Below, piece by piece: positions 35,054 to 47,360 of a stretch of 64,000 nt of DNA. Origin of the DNA: Homalodisca vitripennis (taxonomy: Eukaryota > Arthropoda > Insecta > Hemiptera > Cicadellidae); NCBI RefSeq assembly GCF_021130785.1, contig NW_025776198.1:372001-436000 (forward strand), in the 5' to 3' direction. The notes under the pieces were generated by a model, which saw nothing but the letters and a program-made list of their open reading frames with translations, made no database searches and was not told where the DNA came from. A program made the translations under genes and the position numbers. Positions within the stretch are counted from its first letter, which is position 1. Every line of letters starts with the position of its first letter.

Positions 35054-37019
35054 AACTTTGGGATAAACAAACAACTTGATCGCAAGTTCAATCTACTCCA
35101 TATTATGATGAGACGTAAAGTGATTTTTAAGTTAAAGTGGCAATAGTCCAATGTTCATATACCAAGACAGAACTATTTGTATATTTTTTTATTGAATTTA
35201 ACTTAAAAGATCATCTCTCCAACTTATCTGTTCAAGCTTTGAATAGATGAGAAGTCTTGGCTCTCAGTCTGACGTTTACTTCTGAATACTCTCCAACAGA
35301 GTCATTGACGAAACGAGTTTTGAGCTTTTTTTAATAAATCAAATTGTTTCAACAGCATTCATAAATTAAGTTCTTTTTTAAAATTGTTTATATTTCATTT
35401 CATTGGATTGCTTTTCATATAACACTATAATTTATTTATAATATTAAGAAAACAATTCTAGTAGTGGCTTGGTTTATCAAATAAATGCGATAATCAACAT
35501 TTCAAAAAGGTTTCCTGGCAACCAACAGTTTTAGAACCCAAATTTTAAAATGTCATAGACAAAGTTTTACTTTTTACGTGGTGATTTTTGGAATTTTCGA
35601 AACATAACTACAACTATTTGCTTTACATACAGAGAACAAATTTGTTTTCCGTTAAACTCTTTAAGCAAACAAATTCAGGAATATGCTAGTACAGTACTTA
35701 GTGAACTAGGATTTGCTCTTCTTTGTGCCAAAAATAAGTGCTAGTATAAACACTTTCAATTTATTATACTTAAATAATAAAACACTATATTTTAGTATTA
35801 AAATACAACTAATAGATTTGTTGAATACCAAGTAGTAAGTTGGGTAATGCGTACCATAGTTTCTAAGTGAAATCACGTAGTAAACACCAGAGAATAACAT
35901 ATAAGAGTTCATAAAATAACATCAAAATAGCTTATGACTTTTTGTAGAGCACCTTCTGCACATTTTCAAATATCAAACTGGTTTTATGAACGAATGTGGA
36001 TACCAAAACCTCCAGTTTGATGTAAGTGTGTGACTATTTGTGCTATTTCAAGTGTTTCGTGTTTCGAAAGAATATAAAGTGGTTTGATAATGTAAACAGA
36101 GACCAAGCTCCGCCAAACTGTGGCAAGATCGTGGTCTGCATACAGAGCAATATTGTAAATCGCCAGTGTGCAAGGTATGTGCAACCAGTCCAACCTCTTT
36201 CGTAAGATATAAAAATTTCCTCTCATTATGGAATATCTTATATATTATGTTTTAGGCTCCAAAGAATGTGCTTTAGCAACTATTACGAACCAATATTGCA
36301 TCACACTAAATATCACGTAGTAGTCTTCGCTGATGTTGCATGTACAATTTGAAGCTTATAGCACATTTCATTCTCGAAATGTCCTGCAGTCAGATAGACA
36401 TACACTATACAGAAATTTGAGCCCCATTCACAAAAATGTTTCTTAGCAGTGTTTAAATAATAAACTGTCACCAACTTTTAACATTAACTTTCAATCTATA
36501 ATTTTTCCTTCTTACTGAATAGTAATATAAATTATTTAATAGATCGTATGTTACAATGTTATTAGTTTACTGGGCTTGTTTTCAAATGTATTGTTGTTAC
36601 TATTTTCTAATTGCCATCATAGTGACCAATAAGGCGAATGTAAAAATATTTTCTATTGCTCTGCCAAATCTTATAAAGCCTAACATCATCTAACTCATTA
36701 TGTGTCGTTTATAAATAGAGCTTAAAGCGTACTTTCCAGTCCATAATTAAGTTCGTATTAAATATATCGTGTGGATATACAGACACAGATAAAGACAAGC
36801 AGAGAAAAATTTAATTAGTTCAATTGTTACAAACTAGATATAATTTGGTTTGGTAATGTAAACAGATACCACGCTGCTCCAAACTATGGCGAGGTTGTAC
36901 TCTAGGGAAGTTTATAGCATGACCGGTGGGATGCGCGTGAGGAGTGGAGGAGTTGAGCGCGTGGGGGCACAATCTAAAGTAGGGGAGTGAATACGGTGCT
37001 ACTAACCCTACTGAGAGTT

Positions 37020-37055
37020 TTCGGCTCCCGCCTCATAGTGGTGGCGGGAGCCGAA
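37020..37055. repeat. GC-rich perfect hairpin inside the DD82E transposon
   Basis: TTCGGCTCCCGCC (37020-37032) and its exact complement GGCGGGAGCCGAA (37043-37055) flank a 10-base loop. It lies downstream of the transposase stop, 90 bp inside the left terminal repeat. It could act at the transcript end or in end recognition; this is inference only. Confidence 0.8.
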
Positions 37056-37856
37056 TATTGTAGTGTTTGCCAACATTTCTAGACCCTTATGTTCTTACCA
37101 CGGTGGTCTTTTATCATGAGCAATTTAGTATAGGAGACCTTGAGAATATTTGAACATTTCTAGACTCTTTTGAAGTTACGGCGACGGACTTTTATGATGG
37201 GGAATTCAATACAGGAAATCTTGGAAATATTGGGACCGGACGTACGTGATCTTAACAATGACTATGTTCTGCCGAAATTGTGTTCATAGCTCACCCTTCT
37301 TAATGAGTTCGCAGTAGAGATACCTGGTGGTAAGAAAGGGTTCTCATAAATTGGGAAAGGGTAGGAATTTATATTATTTTTTATCTCCAACGACGACAAC
37401 AGTTCAGAATTGTAATTGTTACGCTTTGTTAGCCATTAAAATTCAATTTATCATAATTATACTAACCGTGTAAGCTTCAGGATTTACGATAGTAGATACA
37501 ATTATACACTACAAAAGTTTCAACTGACATAGCCTAGCTGCTAAATTAAAAATTAATATAAAACTGGTTAAACTAATTTGTCAATATACACAGTAGAATA
37601 AGAAAAAACTCAGTTTTATCTACCAACTTGTATCAAGTTAATTTAATGATGTATACTTAAAATAACAATAACGCCAACGATCCACACGCAATAGTTAACA
37701 TAACAAAACCCCATTGCGATATCACTGTATTTAAAAAAAATTTAAAATATTGGAATCATCGCCTTACAACATAAATGAAACATATTACTAATTGTTATTA
37801 TGTTCTTACCTTGTACATGCACTGTTGACAGAACTACTCCTTGAATTTCGCTGCGC

Positions 37857-39287
37857 TTAATAACACTCAAAGGGCACAATTCCCGGTAAGTCATCATCAC
37901 CACTGTCACTATTGTCAACGATAGGTTCCCTGTCTTCGTCACTGCCACTTTCTTCATCCCATTCGTCACTATCGGAGTCCTCACCGAGTCTCATAACAAT
38001 CCGTTCTGTCATTTCGTCGATTTGACGTTCGAGTTCCATATAAGTTTGTTCTACAGATATCGTATGATCACACCTTTTCCTCCAATCTTCTTGAGTGATC
38101 GAATCACACGTTTCCTTCACCAATTGTTCCACCGTATTTATATTAAATGTCACATTTTTCTTCGCTACTCTTTCTTTAAGTAGGCTCCAAATTAGTTCAT
38201 TTGGATTTAAATGTGGATGGTAGGGTGGCAGGCGCAAAACAGTGTGTCCACTTTTAGAAAATATTTCATCAATTTTGTACTTTTTGTATGTGGGCTTCTA
38301 GGCTTGTATAAGATTATACATTTCGGGTTTGAACGTAGTGCTTGAGTGAACAATGTTACGCTCGGAAAGCCATTTAATCATTTCGGCCTTTCTGCTTGAT
38401 GTTGTTGGTGCAGGATCGTCTTGTTTGTTGTGATAGGGGGCGTTATCTATCACAACAACAGAATTATCTTTCAAATTTGGAATTAATTTAGTGTTTACCT
38501 ATCTTTCATAATTATCGTAGTTCATGTCATCGTGATAGTCCCCTGACTTCTTCCCTGATTTGAACGTAAGTAGAGCATTGTTAATAAATCCACCTTCCCC
38601 GCCTGCGTGGACAATTATAAGTCGTTGTCCTTTACTTAGAGGTGTCTTCAGTCTCGAAGTGGTACCATCTGGCCAACCATTGGTTTTGGTGTGTGTTGAG
38701 TGAATATATGTTTCATCCATGTACACTATTGGCCTTTTTTTATTTCTATACTCGGCTAAACGTTTTAAATACTTAATACGTAATTCACGGATGTCGAAAC
38801 GTTCGGTTAAAATATTTCTGTTGTTAGTAGCTTTTTTCCAGCGGAATCCGAACTTCTTCAATATTTTTGTAAGCGCCCACTTACTTCCCTTAAAATCTGT
38901 TTTTTCCCTTAACACATTTAATAATGATTTCAATGTAGGCCATTCGCCTTGTTGTCGATGAAAATTATTTATTGTTCTTCGAACTACACCCAAATCAAAA
39001 CTGTCCAGATCACTTTTAGTATGTTTGCGTTTTCTGACTTTGTTGGGCGTACTAAAAGAATTGCCAATTGGACTTATTTTTTTTTCCTCCTTCAAAATTC
39101 GTCTCAGCGTGCTTTCTGAAATTCCAGTTGCCTCTACGACACGCTGTTGAACTTTCTTCAAATTTATAAGTGTGTTGGTTTCTGCCTCCCGTTTCATAAA
39201 ATGGTAAACATTTGCAATCACTTCTCTTGTTTGGCTGTGTATAACCTTTCTACCTCCAATTTTACTTTTTATATTACGATCCATCAC
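37857..39287 (-). pseudogene. DD82E Tc1/mariner-superfamily transposase with two nonsense codons
   Basis: Seen: one continuous minus-strand frame of 477 codons from ATG at 39287 to the stop at 37857, broken only by TAG at codons 263 (38501-38499) and 330 (38300-38298). Residues about 20-70 resemble a helix-turn-helix (KKVQQRVVEATGISESTLRR). The catalytic core has IVYMDETYIHS (Asp191), VVVIDNAPYHN (Asp281) and PYHPHLNPNELIWSLLK (Glu364). 82 residues separate the second Asp from the Glu. Known: DD82E is, as I recall, the signature of the Sailor family. GDYHDDMNYDNY, just before the first stop, is typical of related insect and cnidarian copies, where Trp usually follows, so TGG to TAG is likely. 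The C-terminus is acidic (DSDSDEWDEESGSDED). With frame intact but two stops, the copy is probably inactive and recently so. Confidence 0.9.
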
Positions 39288-39794
39288 AAACTCTTTACTT
39301 AAAACGTAATGAGCACAACGAAATTAATTCACAAATTGTATTACAACTCGTGAATTGGCACAAGCGAATGTTTTTAGGGCGGCACGTATAGAAGACTGGT
39401 GACCGAAGTTCACAAGGCTGAATACGGCAACATACTGAGCCGCTCCAACCCCCACCACTTTAGTTCCGTCTTTGCCTACGGCGCATCTCGAAGTCACCGG
39501 TCATGCTATAAATTCCCTACAGTACTCTGCATACAGAGCAACCATAACATTGTGGTTGGCTGCAACGGTCATCTGTGTGCCAGCATTGTGCTACCATTGT
39601 AGCCTTATTAACATATTAACAGTTCCTCAGATATATGAATATTAACATAGTGGTTTTGTAACTTATTCTTAAAGTCTCAATATTATTGTGCTTTAATTTT
39701 AATAAGCTCTCATTACTAGCTCTCATGATAGTTTCAAGCGCCATTAAATACATATATATACGTCACACACCACGGCATGATCTACTTGTGCTGT

Positions 39795-39955
39795 ACGAAG
39801 GAATATTATCCGTGTAAAGAACGCATTAAGTGATTGCAACTTTGTATTCGACGTACGAATTGCCGCATTACCATATAAATTGCAGTGAACCTTGCTGCGA
39901 AAGGAAGCCATTACAATATAAGCTTGGATTGATAGCTGTAACAGAGCCCCAAACT
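39795..39955. repeat. Module P in copy C
   Basis: GCATTAAGTGATTGCAACTT through GAAAGGAAGCCATTAC, nearly identical to 28845-29005 of copy A. Confidence 0.65.
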
Positions 39956-41898
39956 TCTGTAGATAGTAGAGGTACTATGTTGCTACTATTGTCAACGTTC
40001 TGAGTAAAGTTATCCTTTACCACTATTATAGTTTGTTGAATCTCTTGTCTCAGACTTTATATATGCCCGGAACTACTTATATAAATACCGCAGGAGTAAT
40101 TTCACAGTAAATTTGAATCAAATTATAATATAATGGAAAGGAAAAATGCAGTTAATAGAAATAAATGGGTAGTGTAAATTTAATTAAAACAAAACGCTTT
40201 AATTATTATGCAAATCTTCTGAAAAAATTACTATTTTCCGGCTTTTATCTGGGCAGCCTTCGCTATGCAAATACTTTGCAAGTGTTGTAAACATCTGATT
40301 TTATACGAGTTTTTGCTAACACTTTTCCTATATGTTATTATCTTTCAGTCTTGAATGTCTTATTTTACTTTATTTTAACATTTATTTTTTACAGTTATCA
40401 TGTAATTATAAAAATGTTTTGCCTCTATTGGCTAAATTCATTAGATTTATTATATTTATTTATTTACTAATGTAATCCAGAAACTTTCTATTAAATATAT
40501 AAATAATCTTGCAGAAGAACAAATCAAGTTATACATAATGGTCTTGAATTGGACAAGTAATGATTCTACCTAGGTAAGATATATCTGTTATATTTTACAC
40601 ATCATATGAAACTGTATATAACCATTGAAATTATATTATCTTTGTAATTGTTCAATATCAAAGTACGCTGCACCAACAGGATTTGCTGAAGTCGCGTGCA
40701 AAATTTCAGTCTTGATTTATTGAATTCTTAAGCCTTACAGAAAAGAGATTTTACAACCCCTAGCAGACAAAAGAGAAATTTTTCCCACCAACTGAATTAT
40801 AAGCTTCATTCATGCTCAACCAAATGCCATTGGTCCAACAATAAATAACACATTATTACATTTACAGAATAACAAAATCCTTTTAAATAATACTTTGAGA
40901 CATCCGATGTCATGCGACATAGTAAATTTTCGTTTTCATTCATTAAATTGTGTTTCATAGCAGTACTCAAATATTAAATGTTTACATACCAAATGAACAA
41001 GTATTGATATGGTTATTGATTACTGTCCGAGTATGTATTGGAGTTATTTGGTTGCTTGAGTTACCACGTTGAGTGTAATATTTCACTTGATTTTAATCAG
41101 TTGTAAGCAAAATTAATTTATTACGCTATTTATCGTTGCCATAATGGTTACCCATTAGACCAATCAAAATGTTAGGTAACGCTCAGGAAAATCCTACTAA
41201 ATGATAAACAATATCATTGAACTCGCTTAGAACCAGATTTAAGCGTAAGGATCTATTATGAATACGTTTTATGAAAAGGATAGAGTTAAAATATTGTTTT
41301 TTTGTGTAATCAGAGGCCATGCTCTCCCAGACTGTGTCACATATAGAACAACGAAATACATTCTAAGTGAAAAATATTAACTTGATATACATTATATATA
41401 AAGACTGTTGTTACAACTACAGCAGTTTAAGGGACGTACGAATAGATTGCAGATATTCAAATAGAATGCAGCCTTTCATTTGTATAAATTGTAATTTTAT
41501 CATATACTTGCGTTAATTTGTATAGCAAAAGGAAGGCAATTGAACACCGTATTGACATAACGTCGCAGAAGCTTTAGATGTCTAAATATGTTTAAAAACA
41601 TCATTGCATGAAATGTACAGTTGTTCTGGTAAATATTATATTGCAAATGTTGGCCATTACAAGATATGTTTGTAAACCATTATTTATGAAACATCAAGTT
41701 GTTTTTTTTGTGATTGTGGTGAAATGTGCATTCGTATCCACCCAATATTTAGCATATAAGAATCGTTTCTAAAATTAAATATAAAATGTCTACATTTCCA
41801 TCCACGCCGGGTTAGATTAGACCACAGTATCCATACCTCCCGTGAAGATAGCGTACTTGTGTGCTTATCCTTTCTATGTTCCATATTTTGACTAACAG

Positions 41899-44039
41899 CA
41901 ATGGCCTGGCTTTCACACCAATCATCCTGGTTGAGCGGAAGTAGCTATGTGTCATTCAGCTTCCGTGGCGTTGAAGGTCTTTGTTCGACAGAGGTTACAG
42001 ATTAAAAACTAGGGACTTTTCCCTAGGTTGCCAGATAGTACGGGGACTCGGGTTAGCTTAGCCAACAATAACCTAACTACCCTATTAGATGGCTAAAATG
42101 CACTTGGTCGTAGTAATGCCGGAAATGGTCCCATGCTGCGACTTTGGGGGGGGGGGAGCTCTGCCGAGGCTCTGGACTGCCTGCGTTTTGGTGGCAGTTC
42201 GGCTCAGTCGTGGCGGTCTTGCAAGGTTGTCTCCTGCTCGCCGGAGATTTCGCCGTTGTTACAGAAGCATATCCTGCCCCTTATATCTAAGCGCCCAGTT
42301 TTGAGCCCTGCCGAGTGTTAGGTAGAAAAAAAGTAGAAGGCGGAAGAATCAGCGGAGATGGGCATCGAGACCTGGTACAAGGTCTTCGGGAGAAAATTGC
42401 GGATGCCAGGACCACAAGGCCAGTACTAGCACTACAGCTGAGCCTTACGTCCTGTGTTCTAATCTCTGCGGGGCATATAAACAGAGTTTTTAAATTAACC
42501 ATGCAGACGAGCTAAACCGCAAACGATCTGCTGTACCAGTTTGCCTCTGACCGAGGCTATGACATCTGGCTTTTTGCTTGATGATCTCGTCAAGAACAAT
42601 ACGTTTGGTCATCGTGGAAGCGCTGCAGATCTGGCCTCAGCGACTATGACTGTCATGTCGTCCTCTTGTGACCAGTCTATGCCCGGAGTCTCTCGTAGAC
42701 GAGGGAAGAACTCAGTCTATTAGTGGACGCCTTTAATTTCGGAACTCTGGAGGAGATGTCTTGGTCTCCGAAGAATTGCGCAGTGAACAAGAAACCTACC
42801 CGACGCGAATGAAAGATCCGCTGAGCATGGAGCGGTAATGTTTGAACTCCATGGGGCCATAAACCGTAGTATGGTAGGATTTTGGAAACACCTGTGTCAG
42901 GATGTCGACAATGACCCCTAGGGGATGGGCTTCAAACTCGTTACCTAGAAGCTTGGGACCCGATCTGCCGATGCGTCCATGGAACATCAAGCTATGTCTG
43001 CTGTCATCGACACGCTATTTCCTTCCTACCCAGTGCTACCAGTTCGGCAGTTCGAAGATATTGGAGCCCTTCCAGCTTGTCGGTTAGAGGAGCGTATCAC
43101 CGCTATCCGATCTCTCCATAACAGAAGAGCACAGGCCCTGATAATATACCCTCTGTAGCCATTAAGCTCGTCGCGGAGGTAAATCCATCACTTTCTTTGA
43201 CTTGTTTAATGGAGGTTTAGCAGATACTGTCTTTTACTCAGCATTGAAGTTAGCAAACATAGTCTTGAACCACAAGGCGAAGGCTGCACTAGGAACTCCT
43301 TTCCCCTTTACCTCCTCGTGTAAGCTCAAAACAGCGGAAAAGATGACGGAGAAGCTCACTTGAGTCAGACCGACCGAGTAGACGGTCTGTGCGGGTGACT
43401 TGTAACCGCAGCAGCACGGTTTCTGATTTAGCCACCCTACCATCAACGCCATCCAGGAGGTAGTGATTGTAATGATAGATGTGAAAAAGGATTTGAATTT
43501 TACCAGGTAGAGCGACATGTTGTGGGCACTACAGCACATGTTCTTATTTATCCCTTAAGAATAATCGAGTCGTTCTAAATGCATTGCATCCTTCTTAATG
43601 ATACCATCGAATATCAGCAGCGAGTCTCCATCACTTCCGGAGCTCCACGGTGTTTCGATTCTTAGGCCGATCTCTGGATCTTCTAGCTGAGACTCGAGAT
43701 GCCAGATGAGAGCTTCCTCGTAAGCTAGGCAGACAGAATTGCTGTGTTGATGGTAACGAGAAACGTTGAGCAGGCGACACTCAAGCTCGGCCTGTTTATT
43801 GGTAGAGTCAATGAGTGGATGCAGGTTCATGGTCAGTATCTGGCGGTCAGCAAGATAGGGATAATGCTCCTTATAAAGCGAAGGATTCTCACCGTGTTCC
43901 CGCTGCAAATGGATAATGTCTAACCGGAGACCTAGGCTGCTGCCAAGTACCTCGGGGTAATGATTGACAGCAAGCTTTCCTTCGGCAGGCAGGTGCAGCC
44001 GTCAAGGCTGTTGCAGTCGTACTTGCCCACGACAAAAGT
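41899..44039 (+). pseudogene. R1-clade LINE relic, 5' and central part
   Basis: Seen on the plus strand: NDLLYQFASDRGYDIWLFA (about 42522-42578) fits the start of an R1-type endonuclease. TGPDNIPSVAIKLVAEV (43131-43180) fits the early RT domain. LRLEMPDESFL-like sequence leads to the catalytic box at 43726-43737, now stop-Ala-Asp-Arg in place of the usual YADD. VNEWMQVHGQYLAVSK (43807-43854) and KYLGVMIDSKLSFGRQVQ (43945-43998) follow in order. Many frameshifts and stops lie between the pieces. Bases 42144-42153 are a G run. Known: this order (endonuclease, RT, thumb) is that of R1-clade ORF2. The piece ends abruptly at the first base of copy B. The 3' end of such an element lies beside copy A (31432-31965). 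Minus-strand frames here are shadows. Confidence 0.75.
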
Positions 44040-44329
44040 TAATCATAACTATAAATAAATATGACCTTCTCTTAAATTTGAATTCAGCAAGCTGTTTACA
44101 ATCTCGTGGAGTCATTTGCAAGACTGAAAACTGATAATATTTAGTTTTATATGTTAGAGAACACTACTTTGTAATGGTAAAAATATTCATATAGGTGGAT
44201 TATGAACAATTTACATTATACTATTGTTATAAACAATAAAGACAAAACTTAACTGTATAGTGTTGTCAATTCTGAGTAACCTTGCTGCAGCGTGATGGAA
44301 CGCTTTAACTGTAGGAGGAACAATAAGAG

Positions 44330-44470
44330 CGTAAGGAGAGCATTAAGTGATTACAGCTTTGCAGGAGAAGTACAAATTGCCGCATTACCATATAGATTGC
44401 AGTAAAACCTTGCAGCAAAAGGAAGCCATTATATTGGAGCCTTGGATAGATAGCTGTAACAGTTCTTAAT
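44330..44470. repeat. Module P in copy B
   Basis: GCATTAAGTGATTACAGC, TTGCCGCATTACCATATAGA and GGAAGCCATTATA in order, matching 8440-8600 of copy A. Confidence 0.65.
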
Positions 44471-44840
44471 TTCTACTGACAGTAATGCTGTATCATCGCC
44501 CGTATGTTACTTGTAGGAACTAAACAAATATTTAGATATTACTGAACTGATAGCTGTAACATTTCTGGACATCTGCTGACAATAATAGCGTATATACGTC
44601 CCTTCGTTTATGTTAGGAACTGAATAGAATTAGAGAAATTACTGGAATTATTGCCATAATAATTCTTGATTTCTATTGATGGTAATGAATTGTTTTTGCC
44701 CTTACGTTATTGTTAGAAACTGAGTAGATTTTTAGTTATTGACTCGATCGCAGTAACAATTTCTGACTTCGCCTATATGTTAGGCTACTGGTAGGAACTA
44801 ATTTGATTTATATTTATAGCTTTAATTATCAAGAGACACA
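44449..44840. repeat. Four contiguous ~100-bp tandem units (copy B)
   Basis: Units start at 44449, 44549, 44649 and 44746 (GATAGCTGTAAC, GATAGCTGTAAC, TATTGCCATAAT, GATCGCAGTAAC). This is the uninterrupted state of the array that is split in copy A at 8629-9140. Confidence 0.75.
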
Positions 44841-47360
44841 CCAAAATATTGGAATTCCGTTCAGTTCATTAGTTCATTTAATCGACGTTTAAAAATATGT
44901 CTTTCATTCAATATTCTTGTGTTACAAATAGTTTTTAAAAAGTACTTGTAAAATAAAAATTATAATTTTATTTGACGTACTCTTGTTATTTATTAAAACT
45001 ATGTATATTAAAAATACCTGATTGTGCTGAAAAAATATTCTCTCAAGTTTATAAACTGTGAACACACATAAAACGGAATGATTAAAAAAAATTTAATGTT
45101 AGAATAAAACTACACCTTGATCATAAATCATTACACTAATCTACACCTAAACTGGCAAGTGTGGATAAATAAGCGCCATTGTTTCATTTGTTTCCAATAC
45201 AGGAGGAAAAAGGATTGGAAGGAAATCCCGATCTAATCATTCTCAAGTTAACGTCTTGGTCTCTGTTCCTTAATCCTTTCTCGACTGATAACTGTTACTT
45301 GGCTTTGTCGTAATCGCTCTCTGAGCTGCAGTCAGGAGACGGATTAGGGCTGTTCTGTCGAAATCCAATGTTTTTTCAATATCTTCCCTCCCTTTATCTT
45401 GATGAATCCTCACTCATTTATGTTGTTCCTATAATATGAAGATCGCATATAGTCTTCATGACATTTTCAGTTACTAAAATGTTAACCAACTCAATTATAA
45501 ACTTGTTGTTCTTATCCATACTATAATAATAAGTGGTTTTGCTTATAAACGCATGCAGTTTTATTGCGACCGTCAAAATAAATTAGTCTCTAAAAACTTA
45601 GCAGACCTGCACTACATTATAATCTCATTCAAACAATTTTATTTTATTATTTTAGGTACAATAAAATAATTTCGTGCAATATTTTAACTATCACGTATTT
45701 AAAATGATCAGCGTTATTTATAATTAAATAGGTAGAACCCGCGTCTTCGTACGCCATTTTTCCAAATATTATTCCTTCAACTAGTAAAAGACCTTATGAT
45801 GTAAAACGTAAGTATATACACACATTCATACACATTTCTGCTCTAAGTATTGTTTCTCTTTCTGCAAAGCTTAATCGGCCTAATTTATTTACTTGTAGAC
45901 CAAGAAATTTGTTTGGGATCAGTAAATAGTCCTTCTATCGGCAAACAGTTATAAATATATTTTATGTATATAAATTTTGAATGTAAGAGCCAAAAATTAA
46001 AACTTATTAACGTAGTATTAGTTAGATACAAGGTAGAGGTACATTACACCGCATCTCACGTAACAGGTTTCGCTAAGGTTGCCTACTGATTGATACGCTC
46101 TCAATCTACAGGTCAGTTTGTTTTCATAATATCCTGCAGACAGAAGTAATGAAATTCGTCCAGCCCCTTGAGTGTTTGGCTTCTTGAAAGCTCAGGCAAA
46201 TAATATAAAATTGGATATGATCATTGATTTAATATACTCTTATAAAAGAATAAGGCATATAATCTGTTTTACAGAATGCAAAACAGTAAAAGTCTAATTT
46301 AAACTCACAAAAAGGTACCAGCCTGTAAAATGAGAAAGAGTAATATAAACTGCTATAGCTTTTATTACAGCCTTTTCCTTATAATACTTGTAAGAGTTCT
46401 AATAGCCTTCACTTTACTTATATCAACATAGTGCTATAATATTTCTTTGTGAATAATACAACCCAATCTGTGATTCTGGATGACTTCTCTAATTCAAGAA
46501 CTCTGTGAGTTTTATAAAAGTAATCTTATAGTTGAGTCGTATAGCAGAGGTCGTGGCAGCAGCAGTAAATGCGTTTGAACTGGTGGTAAGTGATTATATA
46601 GAGATATTTAGACTGCTAGTAAAGTTGTGTCTGCTATATTATAATGTTGTTAATTGGGTTTCTATAAAGTGTTACATATGTTTTGTAAGCTTTTGGAACA
46701 CATTGAGGGTATACATTTGCCAAGGCAACCTTAAATCTCTTACAAAATAGGACTTTAGCTCGTGGAAGCTTCAAATATACCTAGAAACAACGAATTACTT
46801 TGAACTTTGAAACACATTGGAAAAAGTAACTGTTGTTGTAATCCTTAAAAAGTTTTGAAAATTAAACATTATTTAACTAAATACATGAAGCACATGGAAT
46901 ACAAAGCAATTTAAGGCGTATAGTTTTTTAAGACCTCCAGTTAAGATCTACGATATTTGACAACCATAGTGGGACAATCTATAATGTCATTCTTATTAAT
47001 TATTGATTAGTTATTTATAAATTTTAAAAGTCCACGTCCTAAAAAATATGTTTGTAAGGAAATGTAAACAAATTTGTAAAATTAAATCATTGTAGATTAG
47101 TCCCAATATGTTTTGGGATGCATAAGGAAATTCGTGATGTTTGCAATTAGTGTATGAGTATTCAGAGTAAGAGATTGTTAAGTACTACGTAGAAAAGTAC
47201 AATGAGCATACGCAGAAAATAAAGGACCCCGACTGCCTGATGAAAGTGCAATATTCGATCTGAGATAGAAAGAAGTAAATACAGTGTGAAGCTCGTGATT
47301 CAGCTGCATAATACAGCTTGTACTCGTGTTGTATTGTCAGAGCTGAATACAATGTCTCTA

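Larger units (their letters stand above)
36900..39522 (-). mobile_element. DD82E (Sailor-type) Tc1/mariner-superfamily transposon
   Basis: Seen: the left end starts CTCTAGGGAAGTTTATAGC (36900-36928) and the right end is its reverse complement, CTGTAGGGAATTTATAGC read inwards (39522 to 39495), with one base change and one indel over 28-29 bp. TA flanks both ends (36898-36899 and 39523-39524). Copy A keeps the uninterrupted site at 28584. The element is 2623 bp and carries one transposase gene on the minus strand. Inside the repeats the ends keep patches of weaker similarity (GATGCGC, CTAAAGT). A 13-bp GC-rich hairpin lies at 37020-37055. Insertion is later than the A/C split or has been lost cleanly from A; the former is simpler. 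Confidence 0.92.
35049..41898. repeat. Segmental duplication copy C (partial), split by a transposon
   Basis: Seen: 35049-36899 matches copy A 26608-28585, and 39523-41898 matches copy A 28584-31431, in the same orientation. The intervening 36900-39522 is an inserted DNA transposon. C also matches copy B from about 62243 to the window end, and beyond about 63345 B resembles C more than A (for example AGGCTCCAAAGAATG, GAGCCCCATTCACAAAAATG). C lacks about 440 bp present in A at 30465-30910. Its right edge is ACTAACAG, followed by R1-type LINE sequence. Confidence 0.9.

Noticed and set aside
34924..35151. Minus-strand frame with a long Ser-Leu run
   Set aside because: It is the translation of the (GA)n microsatellite.
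38719..38961. Plus-strand frame of 80 codons
   Set aside because: Antisense shadow of the DD82E transposase.
36892..39530. A 7-bp GTACTCT target duplication for the DD82E transposon
   Set aside because: GTACTCT occurs on both sides, but CTCT/CTGT aligns as the outermost part of the inverted repeats, leaving the usual TA duplication; this is the simpler reading for the superfamily.
42089..42515. Overlapping plus- and minus-strand frames of 60-70 codons
   Set aside because: They fall in the degenerate 5' part of the R1 relic, and none matches a known domain as a continuous frame.
43234..43908. Two minus-strand frames of about 100 codons
   Set aside because: They lie antisense to the R1-type RT pieces, which match the family on the plus strand.
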